From assembly GCA_963752755.1 (NCBI GenBank), contig CAVVZJ010000010.1:546683-610682 (forward strand): DNA of 64,000 nt, in the 5' to 3' direction. Positions 16,924 to 26,127 of the stretch are shown here, piece by piece (the first letter of the stretch is position 1; each line of letters opens with the position of its first letter). Source of the stretch: CAVVZJ01 sp963752755. Its GTDB lineage: Bacteria; Planctomycetota; Planctomycetia; Isosphaerales; Isosphaeraceae. The notes under the pieces were generated by a model. It searched no databases. It saw only the letters and a program-made list of their open reading frames with translations, and was not told the DNA's origin. The position numbers were made by a program, and so were the translations under genes.

Positions 16924-18225
16924 TTGACCGACTTCACCATCTCCGGGCAGATCCATCGGCGTGAACGGGCGATCCTGGTCGGGGTACTCCTGCCCCAGGG
17001 CGAGTTCAACCCGGAGGACCCGCTGGATGAAATCCGGGGCCTGGCCAAGACGGCCGGCCTGTTCATTGTCGGCAGCCTCTTGCAGAAGCGACCGCAACCG
17101 GACATCGCCAGCTACATCGGCTCGGGCAAGGTCGAGGAGCTGAAGCAGAAGGTCGAGGCCAATGAGGCCGACCTGGTCGTCTTCGATAACGACCTGGCGC
17201 CGTCCCAGGTGCGCAACCTGGAGAAGGCGCTCGGGGTGAAGGTGATCGATCGGACCGAGGTCATCCTCGATATCTTCGCCAACCGAGCCCGGACCCACGA
17301 GGCCCATCTCCAGGTCGAGATGGCGCAGCTCGAGTACGCCCTGCCCCGTCTCAAGCGGATGTGGACGCACCTCTCACGCTACAAGGGTGGCATCGGGGTA
17401 CGAGGACCGGGTGAGAAGCAGCTTGAAGAGGACCGGCGCCTGGTCGTCCACCGCATCCAGGACCTCAAGGCCAAGCTCGCGAAGATCCAGGCCCGCAAGG
17501 AGCGCGAGGTGGCGGGACGCGGCGACGTATCCACCGTCTCGCTCGTCGGCTACACCAACGCCGGCAAGAGCACCTTGATGAACGCCCTGACCGACGCGGG
17601 CGTGCTGGTCGAGGACCAGCTCTTCGCGACGCTCGACACCCGGACCCGGCGTTGGAATCTCCGAGGAGGCGGCCACGTGCTCCTCTCGGACACCGTTGGC
17701 TTCATTCGCGACCTGCCGCACGCGCTGGTCGCCTCGTTCAAGGCGACCCTGGAGGAAGCCCGACAGGCCGATCTCTTGCTTCACGTGGTCGATGCGTCGA
17801 ACCCCGAGGCGGAAAAACAGATCGGGGCGGTCAAGTCCGTGCTCGACGAGCTGGGCCTAGCCGAGCACCCTACCTTGCTCGTCTTGAACAAGGCTGACAA
17901 GGTGCCGGACCGCTCCTACCTGGACGTGCTCAAGGCCCACCATGACGAGTCGGTCGCCCTCAGCGCCGCCACGGGTGACGGCCTCGACCGGCTGGAGCAG
18001 GCGGTCCGCGAGGCCCTGGCCGAGCAAGCCATGGAGGCGGAGGTCGAGACCGAGACAGCCAACGGTCGGGTCCTTGCCTACCTGGCCCAGCACGCCCAGG
18101 TCAAGGAACGCACCTACGAGGACGGCCGGGTCCTCCTCCAATGCCGGCTGCCCCGACGTTGCCTCGGCTTCCTCAACGAGCACGGGGCCCAGGTCCGGAG
18201 CCACGGGGGCCGGATGTACGCCTGA
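16924..18225 (+). CDS. hflX: GTPase HflX
   Basis: 433 residues from TTG 16924, with a weak AGGA site about 12 bases upstream. HflX is a ribosome-associated GTPase that splits stalled or heat-damaged ribosomes. The N-terminal HflX-type domain has RAILVGVLLPQGEFNPEDPL and SYIGSGKVEELK. The linker helix has YKGGIGVRGPGEKQLEEDRR. The G domain has G1 GYTNAGKSTLMN, G2 LFATLDTRTRR, G3 DTVGFIRDLPH and G4 NKAD. The C-terminus ends EHGAQVRSHGGRMYA. Length and motifs are normal. It is a single gene followed by a strong terminator. Confidence 0.96.
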   Translation: MTDFTISGQIHRRERAILVGVLLPQGEFNPEDPLDEIRGLAKTAGLFIVGSLLQKRPQPDIASYIGSGKVEELKQKVEANEADLVVFDNDLAPSQVRNLEKALGVKVIDRTEVILDIFANRARTHEAHLQVEMAQLEYALPRLKRMWTHLSRYKGGIGVRGPGEKQLEEDRRLVVHRIQDLKAKLAKIQARKEREVAGRGDVSTVSLVGYTNAGKSTLMNALTDAGVLVEDQLFATLDTRTRRWNLRGGGHVLLSDTVGFIRDLPHALVASFKATLEEARQADLLLHVVDASNPEAEKQIGAVKSVLDELGLAEHPTLLVLNKADKVPDRSYLDVLKAHHDESVALSAATGDGLDRLEQAVREALAEQAMEAEVETETANGRVLAYLAQHAQVKERTYEDGRVLLQCRLPRRCLGFLNEHGAQVRSHGGRMYA

Positions 18226-18264
18226 TGCTTGCGAGATTGATGTCGTCAAAAAGTTCCGACGACG

Positions 18265-18297
18265 ACGGTCCGACTTCCTTTCAGTCGGACCGTTATT
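18265..18297 (+). terminator. Terminator hairpin after hflX
   Basis: A perfect 11-bp stem ACGGTCCGACT (18265-18275) and AGTCGGACCGT (18283-18293) with a 7-base pyrimidine-rich loop, followed by TATT. It lies 40 bases after the hflX stop. Confidence 0.75.
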
Positions 18298-18770
18298 ACC
18301 TGGAACCACTCAGGTTGTGAGCTGGCTGATGTCGGCCCCTGGCTCACGCCGTGGACCCGCCGCCGAGGGTGACGCATGGCGACGAGTCGGTCGAAGTTGA
18401 CCGATTTCGACTACTTTTAACGACGGCATTCGACAAAGAACGACCGAAGGGCGTTGACGTCGAAGGGGTGTGGAGACGACATTAGGCGCAGACGCACTTG
18501 CGGCGTCCGCCGCCGGGTCGGTCGGTCGGTTCACTCGGGCGTCACGGGGACGTTCGAGCTGGGCGGAAGCCGATCCGATCGGCCCGGCGGCCGGCGCCGG
18601 GGGGGGAAGGCGTATCCGGGAGGATTCTCCGAGCGGAACGCCCCTTTTTCTTATACTGACAAAATTAAGGTTTGTACCGGCGCCTCGCTAAAGATTCTCT
18701 CCAAGTCCGCAAACCCAATGCCGGTTAAAAAGCCTCAGGAGGATGGAAAAGGGTAACTATCCCGAGGATC

Positions 18771-18797
18771 GGTGCGTCGTCGAAGACTCGACGCACC
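18771..18797. repeat. Perfect 9-bp hairpin in gene-free region
   Basis: GGTGCGTCG (18771-18779) pairs with CGACGCACC (18789-18797) around a 9-base loop. The same CGACGCAC word recurs in the terminator at 18848-18879. The 18298-18925 stretch has no credible gene; besides these hairpins it contains an A/T-rich patch near 18650-18680. Confidence 0.5.
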
Positions 18798-18841
18798 CTA
18801 CTTGGGGCCATCACCGGATTCGGCGGATCGATTACGCAAAA

Positions 18842-18879
18842 GGAAAACGACGCACCCGGCGCGGTCGCCGAATGCGTCG
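18842..18879 (-). terminator. Rho-independent terminator of the Fe-S carrier gene
   Basis: On the minus strand CGACGCA pairs with TGCGTCG, with an inner CGGCG/CGCCG stem, and is followed by TTTTCCTTTT. It sits 47 bases beyond the stop at 18926. Confidence 0.7.
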
Positions 18880-18925
18880 CGTGGCAAGAACGCTGAATCG
18901 CCCAGACATGGCGTCTGAGGTTGCG

Positions 18926-19255
18926 TCAGACCTGGAAGGAACTGCCGCAGCCGCACGACTTGACGACGTTGGGGTTATTGAAGACGAAGCCGCGTTTTTC
19001 GAGGCCGTCATAGAAATCGATGATGGTGCCGTCGAGGTAGGGATCGAACTTCTTCTCGACGGCGAGCCTGACGCCCTCGAACTCGGCGACGCGGTCGCGG
19101 TCCGTCGTCTCGGTGTCGAAGTTGAGGCTGTAGGCGAAGCCGCTGCAACCGCCGCCCTGAACGCCGACGCGCAGGACGGTGCCCTCGGGCAGATTCTGCT
19201 CGGTGATGATCTTCTTGACCTCGCGGGCCGCCTTCTCGCTCAGAGTCACTGGCAT
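18926..19255 (-). CDS. A-type iron-sulfur cluster carrier (IscA/ErpA/HesB family)
   Basis: 109 residues. The start MPVTLSEKAAREV at 19255 is chosen because AGGAGG lies just upstream. The protein is one HesB domain that binds and passes Fe-S clusters to apo-enzymes in the cytoplasm. The three conserved cysteines are present: GGGCSGF near residue 43 and SCGCGSSF at the C-terminus. ErpA and IscA cannot be told apart by eye. The gene is not part of an isc or suf cluster here. Confidence 0.93.
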   Translation of the reverse strand: MPVTLSEKAAREVKKIITEQNLPEGTVLRVGVQGGGCSGFAYSLNFDTETTDRDRVAEFEGVRLAVEKKFDPYLDGTIIDFYDGLEKRGFVFNNPNVVKSCGCGSSFQV

Positions 19256-19344
19256 GAGTTGGCCTCCTGGCATGGGGGCTGGTCCGGGGACGAGTGAGCC
19301 GCGCCGGAAGGTAGGCGCGCAGACCCGCCCGGTTGCAAGGTATC

Positions 19345-20314
19345 TTATACGAGGCCCCTCGGATCATCAAGGGCCGGGGCGCCGTTCGGATCGGCCAGTC
19401 GCCCCGAATGGGCCGCCAGATCGATCTCGGAGAGGAGGCGGACATGGCCGTCGAGGACCACTGGGGGGTCGAGCCAGCGCACCTTGGGGATCACACGGGG
19501 GACGAATCGGGCCAGGCGATCCGCCTGGAGATGAGTAATCCGATCAAGCTTCTCGGCGATCAGGGAACTGTGGGCGGAGCGGAGGCAGGACAGGACGTGC
19601 TCGTCATCTTCGAGCAGGTCATCGCGGCGGAGGACCCCGAGGCGGAGCCCTTCACGAAGCACGTCGGCGAATTCATTGTAGATGTACGCTTCGACCGGAC
19701 CGGCCCACCAACGAGCGTTCATCTCCGCGAAGCGAGCGACCACGTCCCGGGCGACCGCCAGGTCATCCAGGCAGATCAGGCCGTCGGCCACGACAACATG
19801 GGCAAGCGTTCGCTTCAAACTCGACTCGGTCACGACGCCGCAGGCGCAGCCGTCGCGGAGAAAGTAGTCAAGCCGATCGGCGCAGAGCCAGGGCAAGGGG
19901 CGTTCGAGCAGCGGATAGACCGCATCGTCGTAGAACTGTGCGGGGCGGTAGCCAAGCGGAGCGATCGCGGCGGCCAGATCGGGCCGGTTGAGGAAAAGAG
20001 GTTTGATCTCCTCGTGGTGGGCCTGGTCCTCGGTCTCGAAGAGGAAATCGACGGCATGGGAGAACGCCGTGTGCGAGATATCGTGAAGAAGACCGGCGAC
20101 ACACTCCAGACGATCGGCGCCGAGGCGTTCCAGCAAGCAGATAGACGCCCAGGCTGTGTTCGAAGCGGGTGACCGTCTTGAAGGGGTGGGCGAAGGCAGA
20201 CGGCCCGGCTTGCTTGATCCCTTTGAGGCGTTGGAACGTGGGACAGGCGATCAGGTGGAGGAGATCGGGGTCATCGATGTCCGACTCGCCGTAAACCCGG
20301 TCATTCCAATGCAT
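19345..20314 (-). CDS. HD-domain phosphohydrolase, frameshifted
   Basis: About 322 residues from ATG 20314 (MHWNDRVYGESDIDDPDLL). The frame shifts at about 20135, between RFEHSLGVYLL and ERLGADRLECVAGLLHDISH. The metal-binding HD signature is intact (FEHSLG, GLLHDISHTAFSH). This layout (N-terminal DPDLLHLIACPTFQRLKGI, histidine, then HD) is that of dNTPase-like HD proteins of the YdhJ/SAMHD-related group. The substrate is unknown. It is divergent from the ABC transporter genes and not linked to the Fe-S carrier gene by operon evidence beyond a shared strand (90-base gap). Confidence 0.83.
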
Positions 20315-20541
20315 CGCGACGCCCCGACGGGAACCGTGGGCGGGCCGGATCGGAGACGGCCCGCATGCGTGAATATGATCGGGCGCACAGGCTCGAATTT
20401 CAAGGGGGGCGGTGGTTCCGCGACAGCGACGGGTCGGTTAGGATGGGTCCCGAACCGGGTCGGCCCCGATCTTGCGAGCGTCGGGCCGGATTCGCCGCAA
20501 GTCATACTCTCACCTGAAGACTGAGAGAAGGAGACGTCACC

Positions 20542-21649
20542 GTGAAGCGGCGATGGTACGAGCTGGGGGTTGCCTTGTGTGCGGTCGTTCTGGTGGGTTG
20601 CGGCGACGCCTCGGACCAGGCTCCGGCGGAAGTCGGGCAAGCCTTCGCAGCAGGCCGGAACGGCGAAGGGTGATGCGAAAGGGCCGAAGCTGCTGTTCAT
20701 CACCAACAGCAACGCCGACTGGTGGAACGCCGTCGAGAAGGGGATGACTGACGGTGCAGCGGAGTTCGGCGCCCAGGTCGAAATGCGTCGCAACAACGGC
20801 AATGTCCAGGGTCAGGTGGACAAACTCCGCGAGGCGTTGAGCCTGCCGGACGTGCAGGGAGTGGCCGTCTCGGTATTGGAGTCCGGGCGCCGGGGATCTA
20901 CGACGCGATGCGGGATTTGCAGAAAGCAGGCAAGGTCGTCATCGCGATCGACTCGGACATCGCCCCCGAGAAGGTCGACGCGCGGCGGGCCTATATTGGT
21001 ACGAACAACGTCAAGGCCGGCGAGGCCGCCGGTCGTGCCGCGGCCGCCTTGAGGTCGGAGGGCGGCCGGGTGGTCGTCTTCGTCGGCACGAGTGACGCGG
21101 CCAACGCCCGCGAGCGGCGGGAGGGCTTCTTTCAGGGGGCCGGCTCGACGTTCGACATCGCCAGCTCCGAGACCTACGACGACGGCGGCGACCACACCAA
21201 GGCCGGCAACAACGTGCAAAACGCCCTGAGCAAGTACGGCCCCGATGGGATCGGCGTGTTACTCGGCCTCTGGTCGTATAACGCCCCGGCGATCGCCGAG
21301 CAGGTCGCCCGATCGCCAGAGATCCGCCAGAAAGTGACAGTCGTGACTTTCGACCTCGACGAGGCGGCCCGCGACCACATCAAGAACAAGAATATCGATG
21401 CGACCGTGTGCCAGAACCCTTACGAGATGGGTTATCTCGGCGTCCAAGCTTCTGACCGCCCTGATCGAGAAGGACGAGAAGACCATCACCGAGGTCCTCC
21501 CCGATGGATCGACCCGCGAGACTGCCGTGCGGGTGGTCGTCCCCTCAGAGAATTCGCCCGTGATGAAGAACAAGGAGCAGGGTGACGACGTCTGGACAAT
21601 CGAGCAGATGAACGAGTGGCTGGAGAGCAAGGGGCTGCGATCCACCTGA
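20542..21649 (+). CDS. Ribose-type ABC sugar-binding lipoprotein, three frameshifts
   Basis: About 368 residues. Start is GTG 20542 behind AGAAGGAG. The N-terminus is a lipoprotein signal with lipobox VGC (ALCAVVLVGCGDASDQA). The protein is a periplasmic-binding-protein type 1/4 domain: KLLFITNSNADWWNAVEKGM, YIGTNNVKAGEAAGRAAAAL, NALSKYGPDGIGVLLGLWSY, VVTFDLDEAARDHIK. Frames break at about 20635, 20885 and 21450, and each is healed by one base in a run (for example GGGCGCC to GGGGCGCC gives ESGAPGIYDAM). It binds a sugar or related ligand and delivers it to the permease encoded next. A promoter should lie between 20315 and 20541. Confidence 0.85.
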
Positions 21650-21698
21650 GCCAAAGATCGTCCTCACTTCCCGAGAACGCAACCGGGTCCGAGTCGAC

Positions 21699-23328
21699 AT
21701 GATCGAGCGACTGGCCGCGTATCTGACGTCAAGCTACCTGGGCTGGACGCTGCTTGTCCTGGTGGCGTGGACCCTGGCGCCGCACCTCCTCCGACTGGCA
21801 TTCACTCGCGAGCTGAACTGGCGAGCGGTGGCCACGGCGCCGGAATGGGGCCTGATCGTGGGCATCCTGGCGGTGCTCGGCGGTCATCTACAGGCTCGAC
21901 CAGCATGGCGCGTTCTTCTCGGAATACAGCGATCAGAACCTGATCCACAACATCGCCCTGTTCGGCGTGCTCTCGATCGGGGTGGCGATCGTGATCATCG
22001 CCGGCGGGATCGACCTGTCGATCGGCTCAGTGGTGGCGTTGTCGGCGGTCGTGGCGGCGCAGTTGATGACGGGCTGGATCGTTGGCCTCGCGAAGCCTGG
22101 AGACGCTCGGGGCGACGCGGCTGGCTCTGGCGGCGGTGGGATCGGCACGGTCGCTCGGCCTCTGGTCGGCGACCCAGGGCGATCGGAGTCGGCCGTTCGT
22201 CGTTGCGGCACTCGGCCTGGCCCTGGCGGCATCGGCGGCCTTGATCTCGGCACGACGCTGGAATGGTGGGAGGGTTCGCTCACACCCGACGGCCGGCGGA
22301 TGGCTGTTGGCGCGGTGGTCGGCCTGGCGATCGTGACGCAGGGAATCGGCCTGGCAAGGGCCCGGCAGGAGGCCGGTCGGGCTGGGTGTCGGTCGCGGCA
22401 CGGCGTTGCTGACGAGCGTTGCGGGCGTGTGACCATTCGCCCGCGGGGATCGGGCCATTGCGGGAGTGGGGCCAGGTGGCGTCAGCTTGCGATGGTCGTC
22501 GGCTTCGGTCGCCCTGGCGTTGCTGGTCGGGCTTGGCATTGGGACTCCGCAAAGGGGCCGGGCTACTGGCCGTGGTCGTCGGGGTCGGTGGTGGCGATGG
22601 GCCTGACCGCTCCGCCACCGACCAGCCCGCAGTCGGCATCCGTCTGGCTGATCGCGGCAACGATCACCCTGACACTCCTGCTCGGCCTCGCCATCGGCCT
22701 GATGCATGCCGTAATGATCAATTCCCTGGAACTGCCCGCGTTCATCGCGACCCTGGCGACGCTCGCCGGCTTGCGAAGCCTGGCGATCATCCTGGGGAAC
22801 AATCGGTCGATCAACGTTGAGTTCGAGTCATTCCGCAACTTCGGGAAGGAGAATGTCTATACTGTCTCGATTTTCGCGGCGATTGCTGTGGTGACGAGCT
22901 TGCTCATGGGTGCCTCGGTGCTCGGAAGGCACCTCTACGCCCTCGGTGGCAACGAGGCCGCGGCGCGGTTGAGCGGGTTGCCGACGCGTCGACTGAAGGC
23001 GATCGCTTACGGTCTCGCCGGCCTGCTCTCGGCGCTCGGGGGCTTGCTGTTTCTGGGTAACACCGGCTCTGTCCAGCCGGCCACGACGGGGGCGACTTAC
23101 GAGCTTTACGCGATTACGGCGGCGGTGGTCGGCGGTTGCAGTCTGGCGGGCGGTGTGGGGTCGATCCGGGGGACGGTGCTAGGTCTGATCCTGATCCAGA
23201 TCGTCATCAAAGGGACCGGGATCGTGGTGCGTGGGATCGACAGTACGCAGATCGAAGGGCTGGTCCTGGGCACGGTGGTCGTGCTCGCTGTCGGGTTCAA
23301 CCAGCGGTTCCGGGTGCGTCGGGCGTGA
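21699..23328 (+). CDS. Ribose-type (RbsC-like) ABC permease with internal insertion, frameshifted
   Basis: About 542 residues, against about 325 for RbsC. The N-terminal part has YLTSSYLGWTLLVLVAWTLA and, after a shift near 21885, IYRLDQHGAFFSEYSDQNL and IIAGGIDLSIGSVVALSAVV (the family signature). Between about 22080 and 22640 is an extra hydrophobic stretch readable in shifting frames (FVVAALGLALAASAALISA; VGAVVGLAIVTQGIGLARA; GAGLLAVVVGVGGG). The standard C-terminal half resumes with LLLGLAIGLMHAVMINSLEL, ALGGNEAAARLSGLPTRRLK and VVGGCSLAGGVGSIRGTVLG. No ATPase gene is beside it, so it must use one encoded elsewhere. Confidence 0.8.
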
Positions 23329-23448
23329 CGTTCCCCGGTCGGATTGCCAGGCGGGGGCGGGTCGGCTAGGCTGGGAACCCGGACGAGGGTGGGCCGCCCC
23401 GGTCCGTCGACCGGCGGCGTGGCGTGTCGAGGCGAGCCGGTTCGATTT

Positions 23449-24507
23449 ATGACCGACGACCTACCCGCGTCCGAGTTGTCGTCTGCCGAGGAGTCGGATT
23501 CCCCGCGCCGCACAGCCATGCGTCGTATCCTCTGGGGTGTGGCGTTCCTGGGTTGCGTGATTGTCTTCGGGACGGCCGGATACATGATGCTCGGCTGGGA
23601 GTTCGGTGACGCCTTCTACATGGTGATGATCACCGTCTCGACGGTCGGATTCACCGAGGTCCATGAGATCAACACCGGCTGGCTCCGGCTGCATACGATC
23701 CTCTTGATCCTGTTTGGCTATTTTGCCCTCGGCTATACCCTGACGGGCGTCCTCGCGTTCATCACCGAAGAAGAACTCCAGCGGCTCCTGGGACATCAGC
23801 GCGTGAAGCGGCAAATCGAGGCGTTGCGCGGGCATACGATCGTCGCCGGGATGGGACGAATGGGCACCCTGGTCTGCCAGGAGCTGGAGGCCGCGGGCCA
23901 GCCGTTCGTGCTGATTGACCGGAGCGCGGAGAAGGTTCCCGAGGTCGAGCGGCGTGGCTGGCTGTATGTTCTGGGGGACGCCAGCGAGGAGAAGGTGCTT
24001 CAAGAAGCAGGGCTGGCACGGGCGAAGGCGCTGGTCACGGCCTTGCCGTCGGACGCTGAGAACGTGTTTATCACTCTGACTGCCCGCGAGCTGGCCCCGA
24101 AGGTGCAGATCGTTGCGCGGGCGGAGCAGCCGAGCACGCAAAAGAAGCTGCGACAGGCGGGGGCCGATCATGTCGTCCTGCCGGCGACGATCGGGGCGCA
24201 CCGGATCGCATCGATCTTGACGAATCCATCGGCCGTGAAGTTCACGGAGCTGGTCACGCACCGATCGAGCCTGGCGATCGAGATGGCCGACGTCGAGGTC
24301 CGTGCCGGAGGGCCGTTCGCGGGGCGGACGTTGCGCGACCTGGACATCGGCCGGCGGACCGGCGTGATGGTGATCGCCGTGAAGCGAGGCGACGGGCGAG
24401 TCGAGTTCCCTCCGAGTGGCAACGAGCCCTTCGTGGCCGGTGACAGCATCGTCGTGCTCGGAAGGCCGGCAAACCTGGAGCAGTTCCGAGCCGAGTTCCG
24501 GACCTGA
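23449..24507 (+). CDS. Two-TM potassium channel with RCK (TrkA-N/TrkA-C) domains
   Basis: 352 residues from ATG 23449. TM1 is GVAFLGCVIVFGTAGYMMLG. A pore loop MVMITVSTVGFTEVHE follows, then TM2 (LHTILLILFGYFALGYTLTG). The filter reads TVGF instead of the usual TVGYG. The RCK-N Rossmann domain starts GHTIVAGMGRMGTLVCQELE (G-x-G-x-x-G). RCK-C spans about 270-350 (FAGRTLRDLDIGRRTGVMVI). The domain order matches ligand-gated bacterial K+ channels such as MthK. The gene is single, with a strong terminator behind it. Confidence 0.9.
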   Translation: MTDDLPASELSSAEESDSPRRTAMRRILWGVAFLGCVIVFGTAGYMMLGWEFGDAFYMVMITVSTVGFTEVHEINTGWLRLHTILLILFGYFALGYTLTGVLAFITEEELQRLLGHQRVKRQIEALRGHTIVAGMGRMGTLVCQELEAAGQPFVLIDRSAEKVPEVERRGWLYVLGDASEEKVLQEAGLARAKALVTALPSDAENVFITLTARELAPKVQIVARAEQPSTQKKLRQAGADHVVLPATIGAHRIASILTNPSAVKFTELVTHRSSLAIEMADVEVRAGGPFAGRTLRDLDIGRRTGVMVIAVKRGDGRVEFPPSGNEPFVAGDSIVVLGRPANLEQFRAEFRT

Positions 24508-24534
24508 TCGGGCCTCGACGCACGGACAGGCGAA

Positions 24535-24581
24535 CCGCGAGCCGGCGAGGAGAGATTGGATCTCTCCTCGCCGGCTCGCGG
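24535..24581. terminator. 22-bp perfect hairpin between convergent genes
   Basis: Arms 24535-24556 and 24560-24581 are exact reverse complements around a 3-base loop (TGG). Its place between the ends of the channel gene and rpsI suggests a bidirectional terminator or attenuator, although no long T-run follows on either side. Confidence 0.7.
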
Positions 24582-24614
24582 TCGATCTGTGGGGACTGGC
24601 CGGTCCGCTGCGGA

Positions 24615-25016
24615 TCAGCGCTTGGAGAACTGGAAGCTGCGGCGGGCCTTCTTGTGGCCGTACTTCTTGCGCTCGACCATGCGGGGGTCGCGGGTCAGGT
24701 AGCCGCCATCACGGAGGGCGGGCTCCAGGTCGGGGCGGAACTCCTTCAGGGCGCGGGCGATTCCAAGCACGACGGCGCCGGCCTGGGCACTCTTGCCGCT
24801 GCCCTGGACGTTGATGAAGACGTCAATCCGGCCGGCCATCTCGGTGGCGGCGAGCGGGGCGCGGACGTCGGCGCGGTGGGCTTCCTCGACGAAGTAGTCG
24901 TCAACCGGCAGGTTGTTGACGAGGAACTGGCCGGTGCCCTCGCGGATACGGACGCGGGCCACGGCGGTCTTGCGGCGGCCAGTTCCCCAGATATAAGTCT
25001 TCTCGGCCGTGGACAT
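24615..25016 (-). CDS. rpsI: Ribosomal protein S9
   Basis: 133 residues, complete. It starts MSTAEKTYIWGTGRRKTAVA and ends in the invariant tail KYGHKKARRSFQFSKR, whose last residues reach the ribosomal P site. It lies 67 bases behind rplM on the same strand, the near-universal L13-S9 operon order. Confidence 0.97.
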   Translation of the reverse strand: MSTAEKTYIWGTGRRKTAVARVRIREGTGQFLVNNLPVDDYFVEEAHRADVRAPLAATEMAGRIDVFINVQGSGKSAQAGAVVLGIARALKEFRPDLEPALRDGGYLTRDPRMVERKKYGHKKARRSFQFSKR

Positions 25017-25083
25017 GGTGCTCGTTTCGTCCTCGGTTCAGTACGGAAAAGAACGGTGTCGGATCGAGACGGACGGCTCGGGA

Positions 25084-25803
25084 TTAGACCTGCGTTGGCG
25101 GGGCCTCGCCGCTGTCGGTGTCATAGCCACCGGACTCGAGGGTCGACGGCTCCGAGGGCGTCGGCTCCGAGGGCGACGGCTCGGAGGCCGGGGCCGGAGT
25201 CGTGGCCTCGGGCGGCGGGGTGGTGGAGGCGACGGCCTCGGCCTGGGTCACCGTGGCGGCGGCCGTCGTCTCGGGCTCGGCGGCCGGGGCGGGCTTCTCG
25301 CGTCGCTTGCGGCGCGGGGGGTTGACCACCCGCTCGGGTGCGAGGAGGATGCCGGAGGCGGCGGGCCGGCCGGCCTTGGGCTCCAGCGGGATCGGCTGCT
25401 GGGCCTGGTGGGGATGGGTGGCGCCGGCGTAGAGCTTGAGCTTGTCCATCATGTGGCGGCCGAGCTTGCTCTTGGGCATCATCCGGCGGATCGCCTCGTG
25501 GAGGATCCGATCGGGATGGCGGCGAAAGAGCTTCCAGGCGGCTTCTTCCTTCTGGCCGCCGGGGTAGCCGCTGTAGCGTTGATAGACCTTCTGTTCCCAT
25601 TTCTTGCCGGTGAAGACGACCTTGTCCACGTTGGTGACGATGACGTAGTCGCCGGTATCGACGTGGGGGGTGTATGTCGGGCGATGCTTGCCCATGAGGA
25701 TTGGCGCGATCTGTGCGGCCAGGCGGCCAACGACCTGGTCGGTCGCGTCGATCACGTACCATTGCGGGGCGATTTGCCCGGTCTTCGCCTGAAAGCAGTT
25801 CAT
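25084..25803 (-). CDS. rplM: Ribosomal protein L13 with long C-terminal extension
   Basis: 239 residues against about 142-150 in most bacteria. Residues 1-142 are a standard L13 (QWYVIDATDQVVGRLAAQIA, RMMPKSKLGRHMMDKLKLYA). Residues 143-239 are an added tail: first basic (PPRRKRREKPAP), then rich in Ala, Pro, Glu, Ser and Thr with near-repeats of PSEP. The ATG at 25803 is preferred over the GTG just before it. The tail is in the same frame and ends 67 bases before rpsI, so it is not a run-on caused by a shift near the end of the core. Confidence 0.95.
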   Translation of the reverse strand: MNCFQAKTGQIAPQWYVIDATDQVVGRLAAQIAPILMGKHRPTYTPHVDTGDYVIVTNVDKVVFTGKKWEQKVYQRYSGYPGGQKEEAAWKLFRRHPDRILHEAIRRMMPKSKLGRHMMDKLKLYAGATHPHQAQQPIPLEPKAGRPAASGILLAPERVVNPPRRKRREKPAPAAEPETTAAATVTQAEAVASTTPPPEATTPAPASEPSPSEPTPSEPSTLESGGYDTDSGEAPPTQV

Positions 25804-26127
25804 CACCGTGGATCACCCACTGCTGTCGGACCGCCCGGGAGGGCCGGGCCGTTTGGCTGTTGCTGTGTGTCTGGGCCCCGTCGCTCCGGACGAATCGGAC
25901 ACGGGCGCGAGGAGAGCGCCGCTGTCCCTCGGGGCGAAACGCCCATCTTAGCGATCCGGTGGGGCGGGTCAAGGGCAGTTTGTTTCCGGACGGGTCGTGG
26001 TCGCGCTCTCGGAAGCAAACCCACCTTGCACGAGCGGCCGTGATGCGGTAAGCCTGCTCTGGCACGCGCCGAGACGCCGAATCCACCACGATCGACCCCC
26101 TATGGAAGAGGCACGGAGGCCCTCGCG
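25804..26127. other. Promoter region between rplM and methyltransferase genes
   Basis: 324 bases between divergent genes. It should contain the rplM-rpsI promoter and leader. No L13 autoregulatory structure could be recognised by eye. Confidence 0.45.

Noticed and set aside
18743..19297. Plus-strand 184-codon frame opposite the Fe-S carrier gene
   Set aside because: It is the antisense of the HesB-domain gene, which has a ribosome-binding site, conserved cysteines and a terminator.
20542..21649. Programmed ribosomal frameshifting as an explanation for the split genes
   Set aside because: Breaks occur in unrelated families, at random positions, in both directions, and up to seven times in one gene. 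No common slippery site or downstream structure is seen.
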